64,000 nucleotides of DNA from Metarhizium brunneum (taxonomy: Eukaryota > Ascomycota > Sordariomycetes > Hypocreales > Clavicipitaceae). Where the stretch lies: assembly GCF_013426205.1 (NCBI RefSeq), contig NC_089423.1, forward strand, positions 1,798,001 through 1,862,000, given 5' to 3'. The notes under the pieces are model-generated. The model saw only the letters and a program-made list of their open reading frames with translations. It ran no database searches and was not told the origin of the DNA. Positions 37,901 to 48,874 of the stretch are shown piece by piece. Within the stretch, counting starts at the first letter, position 1. Each line of letters begins with the position of its first letter. Position numbers and translations under genes: made by a program.

Positions 37901-39112
37901 ATAGCAAAATTGGCAGAGAGAAGCGGCGGGTCGCTGGCATTGTGGCTTGCGTGCTCCAGTTGCCATTGAGCTTGAAGAGGGTGTGAGGTGGGTTTGGTGG
38001 TGGGCAGCAACCCAAGATGCTGAGGAGAGTTTGAGCGGGGCTTTGACCGCGCGAGTTGATGCCAAGCCGACTAGGATGATTTTTGCACCATCAGAAATCG
38101 CCAACAGGCATGCCGCATTTTGGGAAGGAGCCCCTCAGGAACAGTCGTTGTGAGGAGAGCGCTTGCAGGTTCTCAGCGATGCAGGTCTCAACCGACTACC
38201 AACTTACTTCTCTGCATGTCATGTCATGCATGCTATGCTCACAATTGGCAGGCCTCTCACAGTATGGCTAGCATCATTGGCATCAATTGATCTGAAATAA
38301 TTTTCTTGATGTCATACTGGCTCCTACTAAGCCTATGGCGGGTGGGCTAGCAAGTACTTAGGTACCCAAGGTACGCCGTCTCGAATGATTCAGTCCATTG
38401 AAACTCCGCACTGGCAGTATCCTCTCTCTCCCTGCGGTGTTGACTTCCAGTATTATCTAATGCGGAGCATAAACATGGTTTTTCCGACCAAAGCCAAGTC
38501 AACTCTGACTCCGGGGTTAATAATCTTGGATTAGAAGATGCGAGAGGGAAGAGAGAGCATGGCAAAACAAACACCGAAGTCCGCAACAGAGATGTTTGAC
38601 AATGACAGGGCAATCCTGAGCGCTAAGACATTGCCGGAGACGCTAATGCAGCCCGGCGTACAACTGTACCCACCGCCAGCACCAGGCAGTAAACAACAGA
38701 TCGGGGCTTGACTGGCATGACAATCTCACGAGCCACACGGGCGTTTTTGACGACGGCGACGGTTCCGGAAAGTCCGTTTGGCCCATGCCTAGACTCCGGC
38801 TGACTAGGGTCCCCAAACGTGTGCTAGCTTGCTTCCCATGAGGTAGCCATAGGGCTTGAAAAGCTCCATTGCTTGCCAACAACAAAGTTCAAGCTAGGGG
38901 GACAACAGAAAGGCATGGATCGAGTGGCTGTGACGAGGAGGGATGGGGGTCGATGGCAAGTACATATTCATTGGTTTCCCCCGTCGATTTTCCCTGACGG
39001 GTCCTATGGATAGTTTTTTGTTCCTTGTACGAATTGGGACCACCAAGTGAATCGAGGACTCCAAAAACTGCAAGTGGACTTTCCCGGCCGGTTGAAAGAG
39101 CAAATCGACGCC
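31937..39112. other. 7.2-kb stretch with no convincing gene
   Basis: Frames here are short, overlap on both strands and lack domains. Possible relics: minus-strand frames around 35690-36070 with hydrophobic stretches that faintly recall an MFS transporter, and a GC-richer open minus-strand frame at 37511-38104 listed separately. One TACTCCGTAC-type motif lies at 36651-36660. The last few hundred bases must serve as promoter for the ABC transporter. No transposase or reverse-transcriptase remnant was recognised. Confidence 0.4.
37511..38104 (-). pseudogene. possible decayed regulator-like reading frame
   Basis: The minus strand is open for 198 codons, but the frame begins with TTG and the first ATG is about 46 codons in. 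The C-terminal part (RICHHPRPPAGSRESAIISL, RRGYVTCRHLVRRLRQVVAD) faintly recalls the C-terminal region of Zn2Cys6 regulators of the AflR type. No DNA-binding Cys6 cluster is found upstream. The stretch is more GC-rich than its flanks, which can by itself keep a frame open. It could be a truncated regulator or chance; the call is weak. Confidence 0.2.
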
Positions 39113-42100
39113 ATGGATCCCGCAACGGCTGGAGCTTCCAAGCACCAAGGCGATGATGCTCCAGAGCTTCTCATTGACGGTGAAGCTGCTCAGCATGCAA
39201 AGGGCGCCGCACACAAACACAGCAGAGGCTCCATTGAGGATCCTACATCTGCGCCTATAGACTCCGATTCTGACGATCTCGAACCCATCACTCGACGCGG
39301 AACTCAAGCGATGATGGACGACCAAGACAGATCTGAGTTGGTACGAATTGCTACAGTCCTCTCTCGTCGCCGTTCTAGCATAGCGACCCATCCCATTCCG
39401 ACTATCTCCCTTGGCGATATCGATGAAAACGCCCCCGTTTTCAATCCCGAGCATCGAGACTTTGACCTTGAGAAATGGCTTCGCCGGTTCATGGAGCAAC
39501 TCGGTGAAGAAGGTATTTCCGAGAAGTGTGTGGGTGTCTCGTATCGAAACCTCGACGTCTTTGGCTCTGGGGAGGCTTTGCAACTTCAAGACACTGTTGG
39601 ATCCATGGTTGCAGCCCCGTTAAAGCTTGGAGAGTTTTTTAGCTTCAATAAGAAGGAGCACAAGCAGATTTTGCACAGCTTTGACGGGTTTTTGCGGCCT
39701 GGAGAGCTATTGATCGTGCTAGGTCGTCCAGGGTCTGGCTGCAGTACTCTACTGAAGACAATTTGCGGTGAATTGGAGGGCCTCAACATTGGCGAGCAAA
39801 CCAAGATCCACTACAGCGGTATTCCGCAGAAGCAGATGATTCATGAATTCAAGGGAGAAACTGTCTACAACCAGGAGGTGAGTTGTGTGCTTTTATCGAT
39901 GTCCAAGTGTCTTGCGATTCGAATGCTGACGAATACATTTCCCAGGTTGACAAACACTTCCCCCATCTAACTGTTGGCCAAACTCTTGAATTTGCGGCTT
40001 CAGTCCGTACTCCCCAGCAACGTGTTCAAGGAATGTCTCGTGTCGAGTATTGCCAATATATTGCAAAGGTCGTCATGGCTGTTTTTGGTCTCAGCCATAC
40101 ATACAATACCAAAGTCGGAAATGACTTTGTTCGAGGTGTCTCTGGCGGTGAGCGAAAGCGAGTCAGCATCGCTGAAATGGTGGTGGCCGGCTCGCCTTTC
40201 ACTGCGTGGGATAACAGGTGTGTACATGCTCTTAAAAATTCCAACATCCCGTGGCTAATCTATTCTGCCAGCACTCGCGGTCTCGACTCGGCTACTGCCC
40301 TGAAGTTTGTTCAGGCACTGCGACTGGCTTCTGACCTTGGCCACCAAGCTAATGCCGTTGCCATATACCAAGCAAGCCAGTCTATCTATGACCTGTTTGA
40401 CAAGGCAACCGTCCTTTATGAAGGTCGTCAGATCTATTTTGGACCTGCCAATCAGGCCAAGCGCTACTTTGAAAAGCAAGGATGGTTCTGCCCTGCGCGT
40501 CAGACCACTGGCGACTTCCTCACCTCCGTCACAAACCCTCAGGAGCGAGTGGCTCGCGAAGGCTTTGAAAACAAAGTTCCCCGCACTCCCGAGGACTTTG
40601 AGCGGCTCTGGCGCCAATCCCCTGAGTATCAAGCCCTTCTTCAAGACATCGATGCCCACAACAAGGAATTTCTGGGTGAGAGACAAGGCGAGAGCATCGC
40701 TCAGTTCAGGGAACAAAAGAACTTGCGACAGTCAAACCATGTCCGCCCCAAATCGCCCTATATCATCAGTGTCTGGATGCAGATCAAGCTTTGTACCAAA
40801 AGAGCTTACCAAAGAATCTGGAACGACATATCCGCAACTGCAACTCAGGCTATATCAAATGTTATTATGGCACTCATAGTTGGTTCAATCTTCTTTGGTC
40901 AACCTGATGCTACCATCAGTTTCTATGGCCGTGGCTCTGTTCTATTCATGGCTATCCTTATGAACGCTCTGACATCGATCTCTGAGATCACTGGCCTATA
41001 TGATCAGCGGCCGATTGTGGAAAAACACGCCTCATATGCATTCTATCACCCTGCCGCCGAAGCAGCGGCAGGGATAGTTGCCGATATTCCTGTCAAGTTT
41101 GTCACTGCAGTTGCCTTCAATCTTGTGTTGTACTTCTTGGCAGATCTGCGCCGTCAACCTGGCCCGTTCTTCTTGTATTTCCTGATCACCTACATCTCTA
41201 CCTTCGTCATGTCTGCTGTATTTCGAACCATGGCCGCTGCTACGAAGACGGTTTCACAGGCCATGACATTGTCTGGTGTCTTGGTTCTGGCACTGGTTAT
41301 TTACACCGGCTTCGCTATCCCGGTACCCCTGATGCATCCCTGGTTTAGCTGGATCCGATGGATCAACCCGGTTTTCTATGCCTTTGAGATTCTGGTAGCC
41401 AACGAATTCCACAACCGCCAATTCACTTGCTCCAGCATTGTGCCACCATACTCACCAAACATTGGCAATTCTTGGGTATGCAATGTAGCTGGTGCTGTAC
41501 CTGGTCAGTACACTGTAAGTGGCGATGCCTTCATTGCCACAAATTACGAGTACTACTACTCGCATGTATGGCGAAACTTTGGCATCCTAATAGGGTTCTT
41601 GGTATTTTTCTTAATCACTTACTTCATCACCGTGGAACTGAACTCAGCAACCACCAGTACCGCCGAGGCGCTCGTCTTTCGCCGTGGCCACGTTCCAGCC
41701 TACCTTCAGAAGGGTAGCAAGCACGCTGTTCAGAATGATGAAGCCCCGACAACTGCTGATGAGAAGACTGCGAATGGCGATGGCAAGACTGAGGTGAAGG
41801 CACTCGCGCCACACACTGATATCTTTACCTGGCGTGACGTGGTGTACGATATCGAGATTAAGGGAGAACCTCGACGGCTTTTGGATCATGTTTCTGGTTG
41901 GGTTAAACCTGGCACGCTCACTGCCCTTATGGGAGTTAGTGGCGCGGGTAAGACTACCCTGCTAGACGCTCTCGCTCAACGAACAACGATGGGAGTCATC
42001 ACCGGTGATATGCTGGTCAATGGTAAGCCGCTCGACCCTAGCTTTCAAAGAAATACCGGTTATGTGCAGCAACAAGACTTGCATCTTGAAACTGCCACCG

Positions 42101-43827
42101 TTCGCGAAAGTCTAAGATTTAGCGCCATGCTTCGCCAGCCTAAGTCAGTAAGCAAGAAGGAGAAGTACGAGTTTGTTGAAGAGGTTATCAAAATGCTTAA
42201 AATGGAGGACTTTGCCAATGCTGTTGTTGGTGTTCCAGGTCAAGGATTGAACGTCGAGCAGCGCAAGCTTCTCACTATTGGTGTCGAACTGGCCGCTAAA
42301 CCTAAGCTTCTTCTTTTCCTCGATGAGCCAACATCTGGCCTTGACTCGCAAAGTTCTTGGGCTATTTGTGCTTTCCTTCGCAAGCTTGCAGACTCTGGCC
42401 AGGCTATTTTGTGTACCATTCATCAGCCGAGCGCCGTCTTGTTTCAGGCATTTGATCGTTTATTATTCCTGGCTAAGGGCGGGAAAACTGTGTACTTTGG
42501 GAACATTGGTGACAACTCACGGACTCTTCTTGACTACTTTGAGGTCAATGGTGGTCGAAAGTGTGGTGATGACGAGAATCCTGCAGAATACATGCTCGAG
42601 ATTGTGAACAAGGGGCAGAACAACAAGGGAGAAGATTGGCACGAGGTATGGCACGCTAGCCCTCAACGAGAGGCCGTCATGCAGGAAATGGAAACTCTTC
42701 ATCGCGATAAGCAACAAGAACCTCGAGCCGAAGGCGAGACAGTCAAACACACAGAGTTCGCCATGCCTTTGGCAACTCAGATCCAGGTTGTTACGCGTCG
42801 CATCTTCCAGCAATACTGGAGAATGCCGAGCTACATCTTTGCCAAGTTTGCCCTGGGTATCTTTGCTGGTCTCTTCATCGGTTTCACTTTCTTTGACGCC
42901 CCTCCCACCATGGGTGGCACACAAAACGTCATCTTCAATACTTTTATGCTTACAACCATATTCTCATCAATTGTGCAACAGGTACAGTTGGATTGCTCTC
43001 CATGGCGTTTTGATTGCCTCTTGCTAATAATGCCTCTCAGATTCAACCCCTATTCGTTACGCAACGGTCTCTGTACGAAGTCCGTGAACGCCCCAGCAAA
43101 GCGTACTCCTGGGTTGCGTTCATTTTTGCGAACATTATCGTCGAGATTCCGTACCAAATATTTACGGCCATCCTGATTTGGGCTGCTTCATACTACCCAG
43201 TTATCGGCATCCAGAGCTCCGCCAGACAAGGCCTGGTTTTGGCATTTGTCATCCAGCTGTTTATCTACGCCAGTGCCTTTGCGCATATGACCATTGTTGC
43301 CATGCCTGATGCCCATACCGCGGGAAGCATTGTCAATGTTCTTGCCATCATGAGTATTATTTTCAGTGGTGTATTGCAGACTGCAACAGCCCTGCCCGGA
43401 TTTTGGTGTGTTTGAGAATTTGGATTATTTGGCCTGCATTTGCTAACGATACCACAGGATCTTTATGTATCGTATTAGTCCCTTCACCTACTGGATCGGC
43501 GGTATTGTTGGTACTGAGCTTCACGGTCGCCAAATTACCTGCTCAACGAGTGAGGCAAACATTTTCAACCCTCCACAAGGCATGACTTGTGGACAGTATC
43601 TGCAGCCTCTTCTCGAGCAAGCACCTGGTACTCTACAGAACCCGGATGCTACATCAGAGTGCCGGTATTGCGGCGTCAGCAATGCCGACCAACTGCTGGC
43701 CGGCTCAGATATTTTCTGGAGCGAAAGGTTCCGCAATTTTGGAATTATGTGGGCATATATCGCATTTAATATCTCCATGGCGGTCTTGCTATACTATCTC
43801 TTCCGTGTTAAGAGGTGGCACAAATGA
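39113..43827 (+). CDS. PDR-type (ABCG) full-length ABC transporter
   Basis: Five exons, 39113-39877, 39946-40217, 40272-42981, 43041-43405 and 43458-43827, give 1493 residues. The ATG at 39113 sits in a GCCATGG context; an in-frame ATG at 39047 is less likely. The layout is NBD-TMD-NBD-TMD, reverse topology. NBD1 has the degenerate Walker [10 protein letters not shown] (204-212) and signature [13 protein letters not shown]2 has the canonical Walker [10 protein letters not shown], signature LNVEQRKLL and Walker [15 protein letters not shown]. This asymmetry is normal for the family. Each TMD shows about six helices, and TMD2 has a Cys-rich extracellular loop (TCSTSE, MTCGQY, SECRYCG). Such pumps, like yeast Pdr5 or Candida CDR1, export azoles and other hydrophobic toxicants through the plasma membrane. 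No biosynthetic genes adjoin, so the substrate cannot be told. Intron 2 is 54 nt with no stop in frame. Confidence 0.95.
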
Positions 43828-44161
43828 GTTTAGGTCTGCGACGGGAGGCGAAAAGTATTTTACTAGCCAAGGTCCCTGGCTAGTGTGCGATGTAACATGG
43901 CATGCTGTGTGTGGTATGTTTGCGTATTTGGCGGCAGTGCCACATGATTTGCCAGAGATTTTCACACTTGCTGTCTTAATTATTGGGTATCGTTTTAGGC
44001 TGGCTGGTGGCGTTGACTGATAGTTGAAACGTGATTCATCCCTTCTAATGTTCTCTCTTTTTGGCATTGATACATATATTGCCCTTTTGGCATCGAGATA
44101 GTTCATTTGTAATGATTGCACAAATACACATATATTTCCTCTAGGGTTTTGCAAGTTTACG
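43828..44161. other. spacer downstream of the ABC transporter
   Basis: The 3' flank of the transporter. AT-rich, nothing recognised. Confidence 0.5.
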
Positions 44162-44790
44162 TTATTCGTGGACATTCTGCTGGGTTACTTGCGGCTCGTG
44201 AATTATTTGCCTCACTTCGGAAGTGCAAACACGTCCACGTCCTGTGGCCTGTAGGACCATGTTAAATTGTACTCTCGGGTTATTACAGGCACTCCCCGTT
44301 GACAGCTTTGCAAGAGCATAAGAAATACAGGTACACTGTGATTCAATCTTCTCGGTGTTGAGAATTCCCCATGAGTTTCTGATTGCCATGGTTGAATGTA
44401 GTGCTTGGAGAGTCGCATGTCCAAACCTCCGGGTGTGCTAGGTGAATTGCTTTGATGCCGAGGACATTTCTCGCCCAATTTATGACCTTGAAATAGTGAC
44501 ATATACCAATTGGATACCTTTTGTGGTAGAAAGTCCGTGGATTTGACTAGCTTGTTCGCAAAATAAGTCACTACGAGGCCGGCCCCGAGATGGCGAACCA
44601 AGTTGGCGGTCTCTGTCGCAACTTGTGTTGATGCTTCAAAGAATAGCTGCAACAATAGACCGTAGAATGTTTTCAGCTTCTCATTTTTCAAGGTCAGACT
44701 ACGATAATTGTAGGTGCGCTCCCACCAGTCAAACATGGCTACTTGCTCTTCCTCCGTTGTAGGTTGCACCGAGAGTCTGGGGATGATCAT
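44162..44790 (-). CDS. unrecognised small protein (182 or 192 aa)
   Basis: The minus-strand frame opens at the ATG at 44790 (MIIPRLSVQPTTEEEQVAMF). Two models are equally open. Unspliced, it ends at 44212 with 192 residues. Spliced over 44517-44438 (GTATCC donor, CACCTAG acceptor, 80 bp), it ends at 44162 with 182 residues. The shared N-terminal 91 residues (DWWERTYNYRSLTLKNEKLK, LLQLFFEASTQVATETANLV) look helical and protein-like; the two possible C-termini do not resemble a known family. The start lies 4 bp from the apparent start of a divergent GNAT relic, so this locus may also be decaying. No function is assigned. Confidence 0.35.
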
Positions 44791-44793
44791 AGA

Positions 44794-45367
44794 ATGGCCT
44801 CATCATCACCATTGATACCCCCCCGGCCGTCATGAAATACCTCGAGAACAAGCCCCTCGCCATCGCCCAAGCAACCGAGGACCACACAGTTCGCCTGGAG
44901 ACCTCCACAAAAGTAGATGGACTGGGCTACGGGGTAAGTTATCGCGGCGCCGAGGCGATCGGCTGGCTCTCCCTGGCACCAAGTGTTGCAAACGGGGCAG
45001 TGGACTCGACGCAGGCTGAGAGCGGATGCCGCCTGCTTCCAGAGTATTGGCGCCAGGGGTGCGCGAAGGAACGGGCTCGGGCTTTGTTGAGGTATGGGCG
45101 AGACGATGGCTGTGAATGAGGCGTCAAGAGGGGCGATGGCTGCGTGTGGGATGAGGTTTGGGAGGATATCGGAGGTTTTGGGTGGATTTCGAGGACCCGG
45201 TTGTTGCGACGGAGGAGGGAGAGGTTGAGTGCAGGATTGGGAGGGAAGAGTGGGAGGGCCTGGGGAAGGAGAGGAGGACCAGACGCTTTAGGCATGTACT
45301 TGGCGAGAGACCAATGATGTTGGGCAGTGCGTGGCATGATTTTGCAGCCAAGGCGAACATGGAGTAG
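44794..45367 (+). pseudogene. broken GNAT-family N-acetyltransferase
   Basis: Pieces of one GNAT acetyltransferase lie in order but in different frames. The apparent start ATG at 44794 (MASSSPLIPPRPS) runs into a stop; a second frame from about 44832 gives MKYLENKPLAIAQATEDHTV and then IGWLSLAPS and GCRLLPEYWRQGCAKERARA, the acetyl-CoA-binding motif region. It shifts near 45094 to ETMAVNEASRGAMAACGMRF, and again near 45165 to VDFEDPVVATEEGEVECRIG and REEWEGLG. Family members carry an N-terminal strand-helix section between the first two pieces and about a dozen residues between the second and third; both appear deleted. Two deletions and one small frameshift cannot be explained by introns that I can find. 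The original would have been a soluble small-molecule acetyltransferase. Confidence 0.6.
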
Positions 45368-47482
45368 TAATTGATCCTTCTTATTTAGGGTCTAGCACCG
45401 TTCGCATCAACTGACATCGATCGGCTGCGATGGCCATGACGGGCGACTGTCCCGTGAAGAAACTTCAAGACGGCCCACATTCTTGCACTAGCAAACCTGC
45501 CTACTACTACTATGCATGTAGCTCTATCTACCTGGGTCGGTACTCGATTTGACAGTTCATCTAGCCGTTAACCTAATTGCTAGCTCAGTCGTTAATTTAG
45601 TACGTCGTAGCTCAGACACATTTGTTGGATGCAGAGGTGTCGTGGTGTAGTTGCGCATTCACGCGTACGAGTTTGCACGGAATAATAGTAACGCGATAGG
45701 GGCTCACATCAACTACTTAAGTACTCCGTACTATGTCTGGTACTCCGTACATCATGTCGCATGTTTGCCATTATGCCGCACATGGGTTTCCAAACTTCTA
45801 GAAATGCAACGTCGGCCCACCTGCGCCGTCGCTTTGCCCTGTTCGAGAGGCGTTCTCGATGGCGTCGGAGCAATCCCCTCCTCTCGCCAGGGTGACAAGG
45901 TGGTTCTTCAAATTGAAGATACGCATGTTCAATCACTGCTTGCAATACATATCGAACGAACTGGAGATAGAATATTACAGCTCATTTTCACTCAATAATT
46001 GAATTCAAGTGGGGAAGCAAGCTTGCCGTGGTTCCCGGCCATGCAAAATGCCGGTTATTTACACCCAGCCAGCCACCACTTATGGATAATTTTGTGGCAG
46101 GTAAATAGCCTGTGGGCCAAGACCCCAGCCAATTTGCATGCGGAGCCCCTGATTTCGTCAAACGCATCAATGCGAACTGATCGGAGCCGAGGTCCCGTTT
46201 GGACAATGCTTACTTGGCGAGCGGGAGTGAGTGGCCTTGTGACTATTGAGGTTAGGGCATTTGCCTTTTTTTTCTTTCGAATTTCTCTTTTAGTTGTTAT
46301 TGGTCTCAGTGTGTACAGGTTCGCAAGGTCGCAATCAAAGTTTACAGGTTCATCCTTGTTCTTTGGGTTTGGGGGCTGTCAGCTTCGTTATGCACCTAAA
46401 GCGTCAACTGTCGGCAGTTGCGGTGGCAGCACCTTCCGACTGGCCAGACAGTCAATGGAACACGCACTAGGCTATATTGACATATGTGGCCATGAACATG
46501 AACTAAGAACCGTAAGGCATCAGACTCCATACTCGCAGTCTGTGGCAGAATATTGCCCACCAAGAATTACGCACCAATATACTATCAAGTAAAGTCTGGT
46601 ACTCTAGCATGGCATAGTACGTACCCAAGTAGTGGTCACATCCTTTCTGCCTCCCACTGTAATTAATGGAGCATGTGGTGGTGCCTGTGGAAGGAAGGAA
46701 GGAGAGGCTGCACTATTTGCTTTCTTGCTTTCATGCAGTCGGGCGGAGTGTACTCCGTGCTCCGTAAAAATATGTACTAGTCCCACCGGCTCCTGTAACC
46801 ATCAAGTTTCTTCGTGGCGGTCAATCGTCAACGGGTCAATTGCGTGACAGCACCCATCACCATGTGCGTATGTATACCCCTGACCTACCAGTCCATCTCC
46901 TGACGCTACTGACCGCCAGCACCATTCCAGCACCGCGGCTAGTCAATCGCTTGGCGGCTTACTTCAATGTTGGCCGCCCTCGCCCAGCGCCACCGACCCC
47001 GAAAGTGGTGCACGAGTAATGCTTGTGGCTCTCGAAGGACTCAACTGGCTCCGATCCCTAGACCACCAGGAGCATTAAGCTCTAGCAAATCAAATTCCAG
47101 CCAACATCCCATCCCAAATCTTCAGGGATCCTGAACCGGACTAACCCAAGCAAAAGTCGAAACACGGCGCCCACACGCACATAATAGCTGAGAGGGATGA
47201 TGGAAGCAGGCATGTCCTCGCCTGTCAACCAGTCAGTAGTACTACTAGGAAATAACCCAGTACCGACACCGACGAGTGGCGTTCCGCTCTAAGCCCATAT
47301 CGATTTTTTCCGCCCCCTGCTCGTCCATGTGTATGCATGTATGTATGTACTTCGTACTTGGCAGAGGCACGACTTCCCTCTTCTTCGCCATCTGTAAACC
47401 CTGGCTTCTGATTTCATGTTTGTGTTTTGTTGCCGTTGTTGCAAAACAAGGAGGATTCCGCCTTGAATCTGCTGCGTACACG
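45368..47482. other. gene-free stretch with TACTCCGTAC motifs
   Basis: Motif copies lie at 45721-45731, 45741-45750 and 46751-46766 (two 7-nt steps). A 197-codon open frame at 45999-46592 (+) lacks an early ATG and any domain. The last 400 bases form the upstream region of the rhodopsin-domain gene and include a short TGTA/TATG tract near 47335-47350. Confidence 0.45.
45721..45750. repeat. paired GTACTCCGTAC motifs
   Basis: Two direct copies of the dispersed motif, 20 bp apart start to start, in gene-free DNA. Confidence 0.8.
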
Positions 47483-48874
47483 ATGAGCGATGTCGACCAG
47501 GCCATTGCCGACGGCCGGGTGCCACCAGATGTAACGAGGGCGATATTGCTGGAGAGCAAGGACCGAGCAGCTGTTGTGGGGATTTCGATTGTGACGATTT
47601 TGACATTTTTTGTGGTTTGCGGGAGAGTGGTTTCGAGGACATTTATTGTGAGGAGGTTTGGATATGACGATGGGTTGGCTGTGGTATCATTGGTATGTTC
47701 TCAACATGCACGCGGGCAAAAGTAATGGTGCATGCGGCAGGCTCGTGTGTGAATGTGCCAGCTAACTAGTGCAGGCTCTACTCATCGCCTATGTCGGCCT
47801 GTGCATCGAACTTATTTGCCTTGGATCAGGCCGTCACTTCGCCTACATCCAATATGTCCTACCCGTCGACATCGTCATGCGAACTCAGGTCCTCGACTTT
47901 GTCGCCCACATTATCTATACAGTGGCCCTGTTGGTCTGCCGCATTTCCGGGTTAGCGTTTTATTATCGGATTTGCAGTGTACACCATGGATTTTTGATTG
48001 CCATCCAGGCCGTGTTTGCCGTCATTGTGGCCGGGTTCATGCCGCAGCTGTTCCTGCTGATTTTTCACTGCCGGCCTGTTACGGGGCTGTGGCCGTATGG
48101 CTGGGAGCCTGGCTGGGAGAGATATACCTGTTTGCAGTGGGGATTGGTGTACAGCGTGAATTCGTCAGTGTCGTTGGTGTGTGATTTCTTGCTGTTTGGT
48201 ATTCCGGTTGCCATGTTGAAGATCCTGGAGATGCCGAGAAAGAGAAAGCTACAGCTGGCTTGTATTCTTTTACCCGGTTTGGGGTAAGTCCTACGTCTGA
48301 TGCGGGTAAACGGCTGTGATACTAAGGGCCTTTAGCGTTGTTGCCATTTCGATTACCCGTCTGGTTCTCGTCATCAAGGGACAGTGGGAAGCTGACATGG
48401 TATGCTTTGGCTCTGATTTGCACCGACATTGAACTTGTTTACAGGGCTAACATGCCCTAGTCTTGGAGCTACAATCCTATGCTCGCCGTTGAAACTTCTG
48501 AAATCGGTGCCACTCTCATCGCCCTCTCGATCCCTGGCATCAAGCCCATCTTCGATAAATATGTCCTTAACACTACCGTTTATACCGAGTCCGGCAACTC
48601 CAAGTACAACCGAAGCGCGACGAGTAAACGGTCCAGAGGGACAGCACTTAGTACATTTCGATTACGCTCGCAGCATAGCATGCTGTCTAGTCAGGAGAAT
48701 ACGGCGGCATATGGAAACGAAGTCCATGCCATTTCACAACCTGACGGCCACAGTCAGACTGAGGCGGATGGCATTTTTGTAAGAGTCGATTTTGATGTCA
48801 AGGAAGGTCAGTTGGAAACGGGTCATCCTGGCCACCCTGGTCAGCAATCAGATGGGAAATATGTACAATATTGA
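47483..48874 (+). CDS. rhodopsin-domain (SAT4/PTH11-like) seven-TM integral membrane protein
   Basis: Four exons, 47483-47692, 47775-48283, 48336-48399 and 48461-48874, give about 398 residues. The 52-61-bp introns have GTAAGT or GTATGC donors; the last carries a GGCTAAC branch. Seven hydrophobic helices are visible, beginning with AAVVGISIVTILTFFVVCGR and ending with SEIGATLIALSIPGIKPIFD. The family signature FHCRPVTGLW is followed about 15 residues later by a Cys (RYTCLQW). The soluble C-terminal tail of about 110 residues is rich in Ser, Gly and His. There is no CFEM domain at the N-terminus, so this is not a classical Pth11 receptor. The family is large in fungi, often of unknown role; a plasma-membrane receptor or sensor function is possible but unproven. 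Confidence 0.85.

Noticed and set aside
45999..46592. 197-codon open frame on the + strand
   Set aside because: It begins with TTG, has no early ATG or domain, and its hydrophobic part comes from a T-rich tract.
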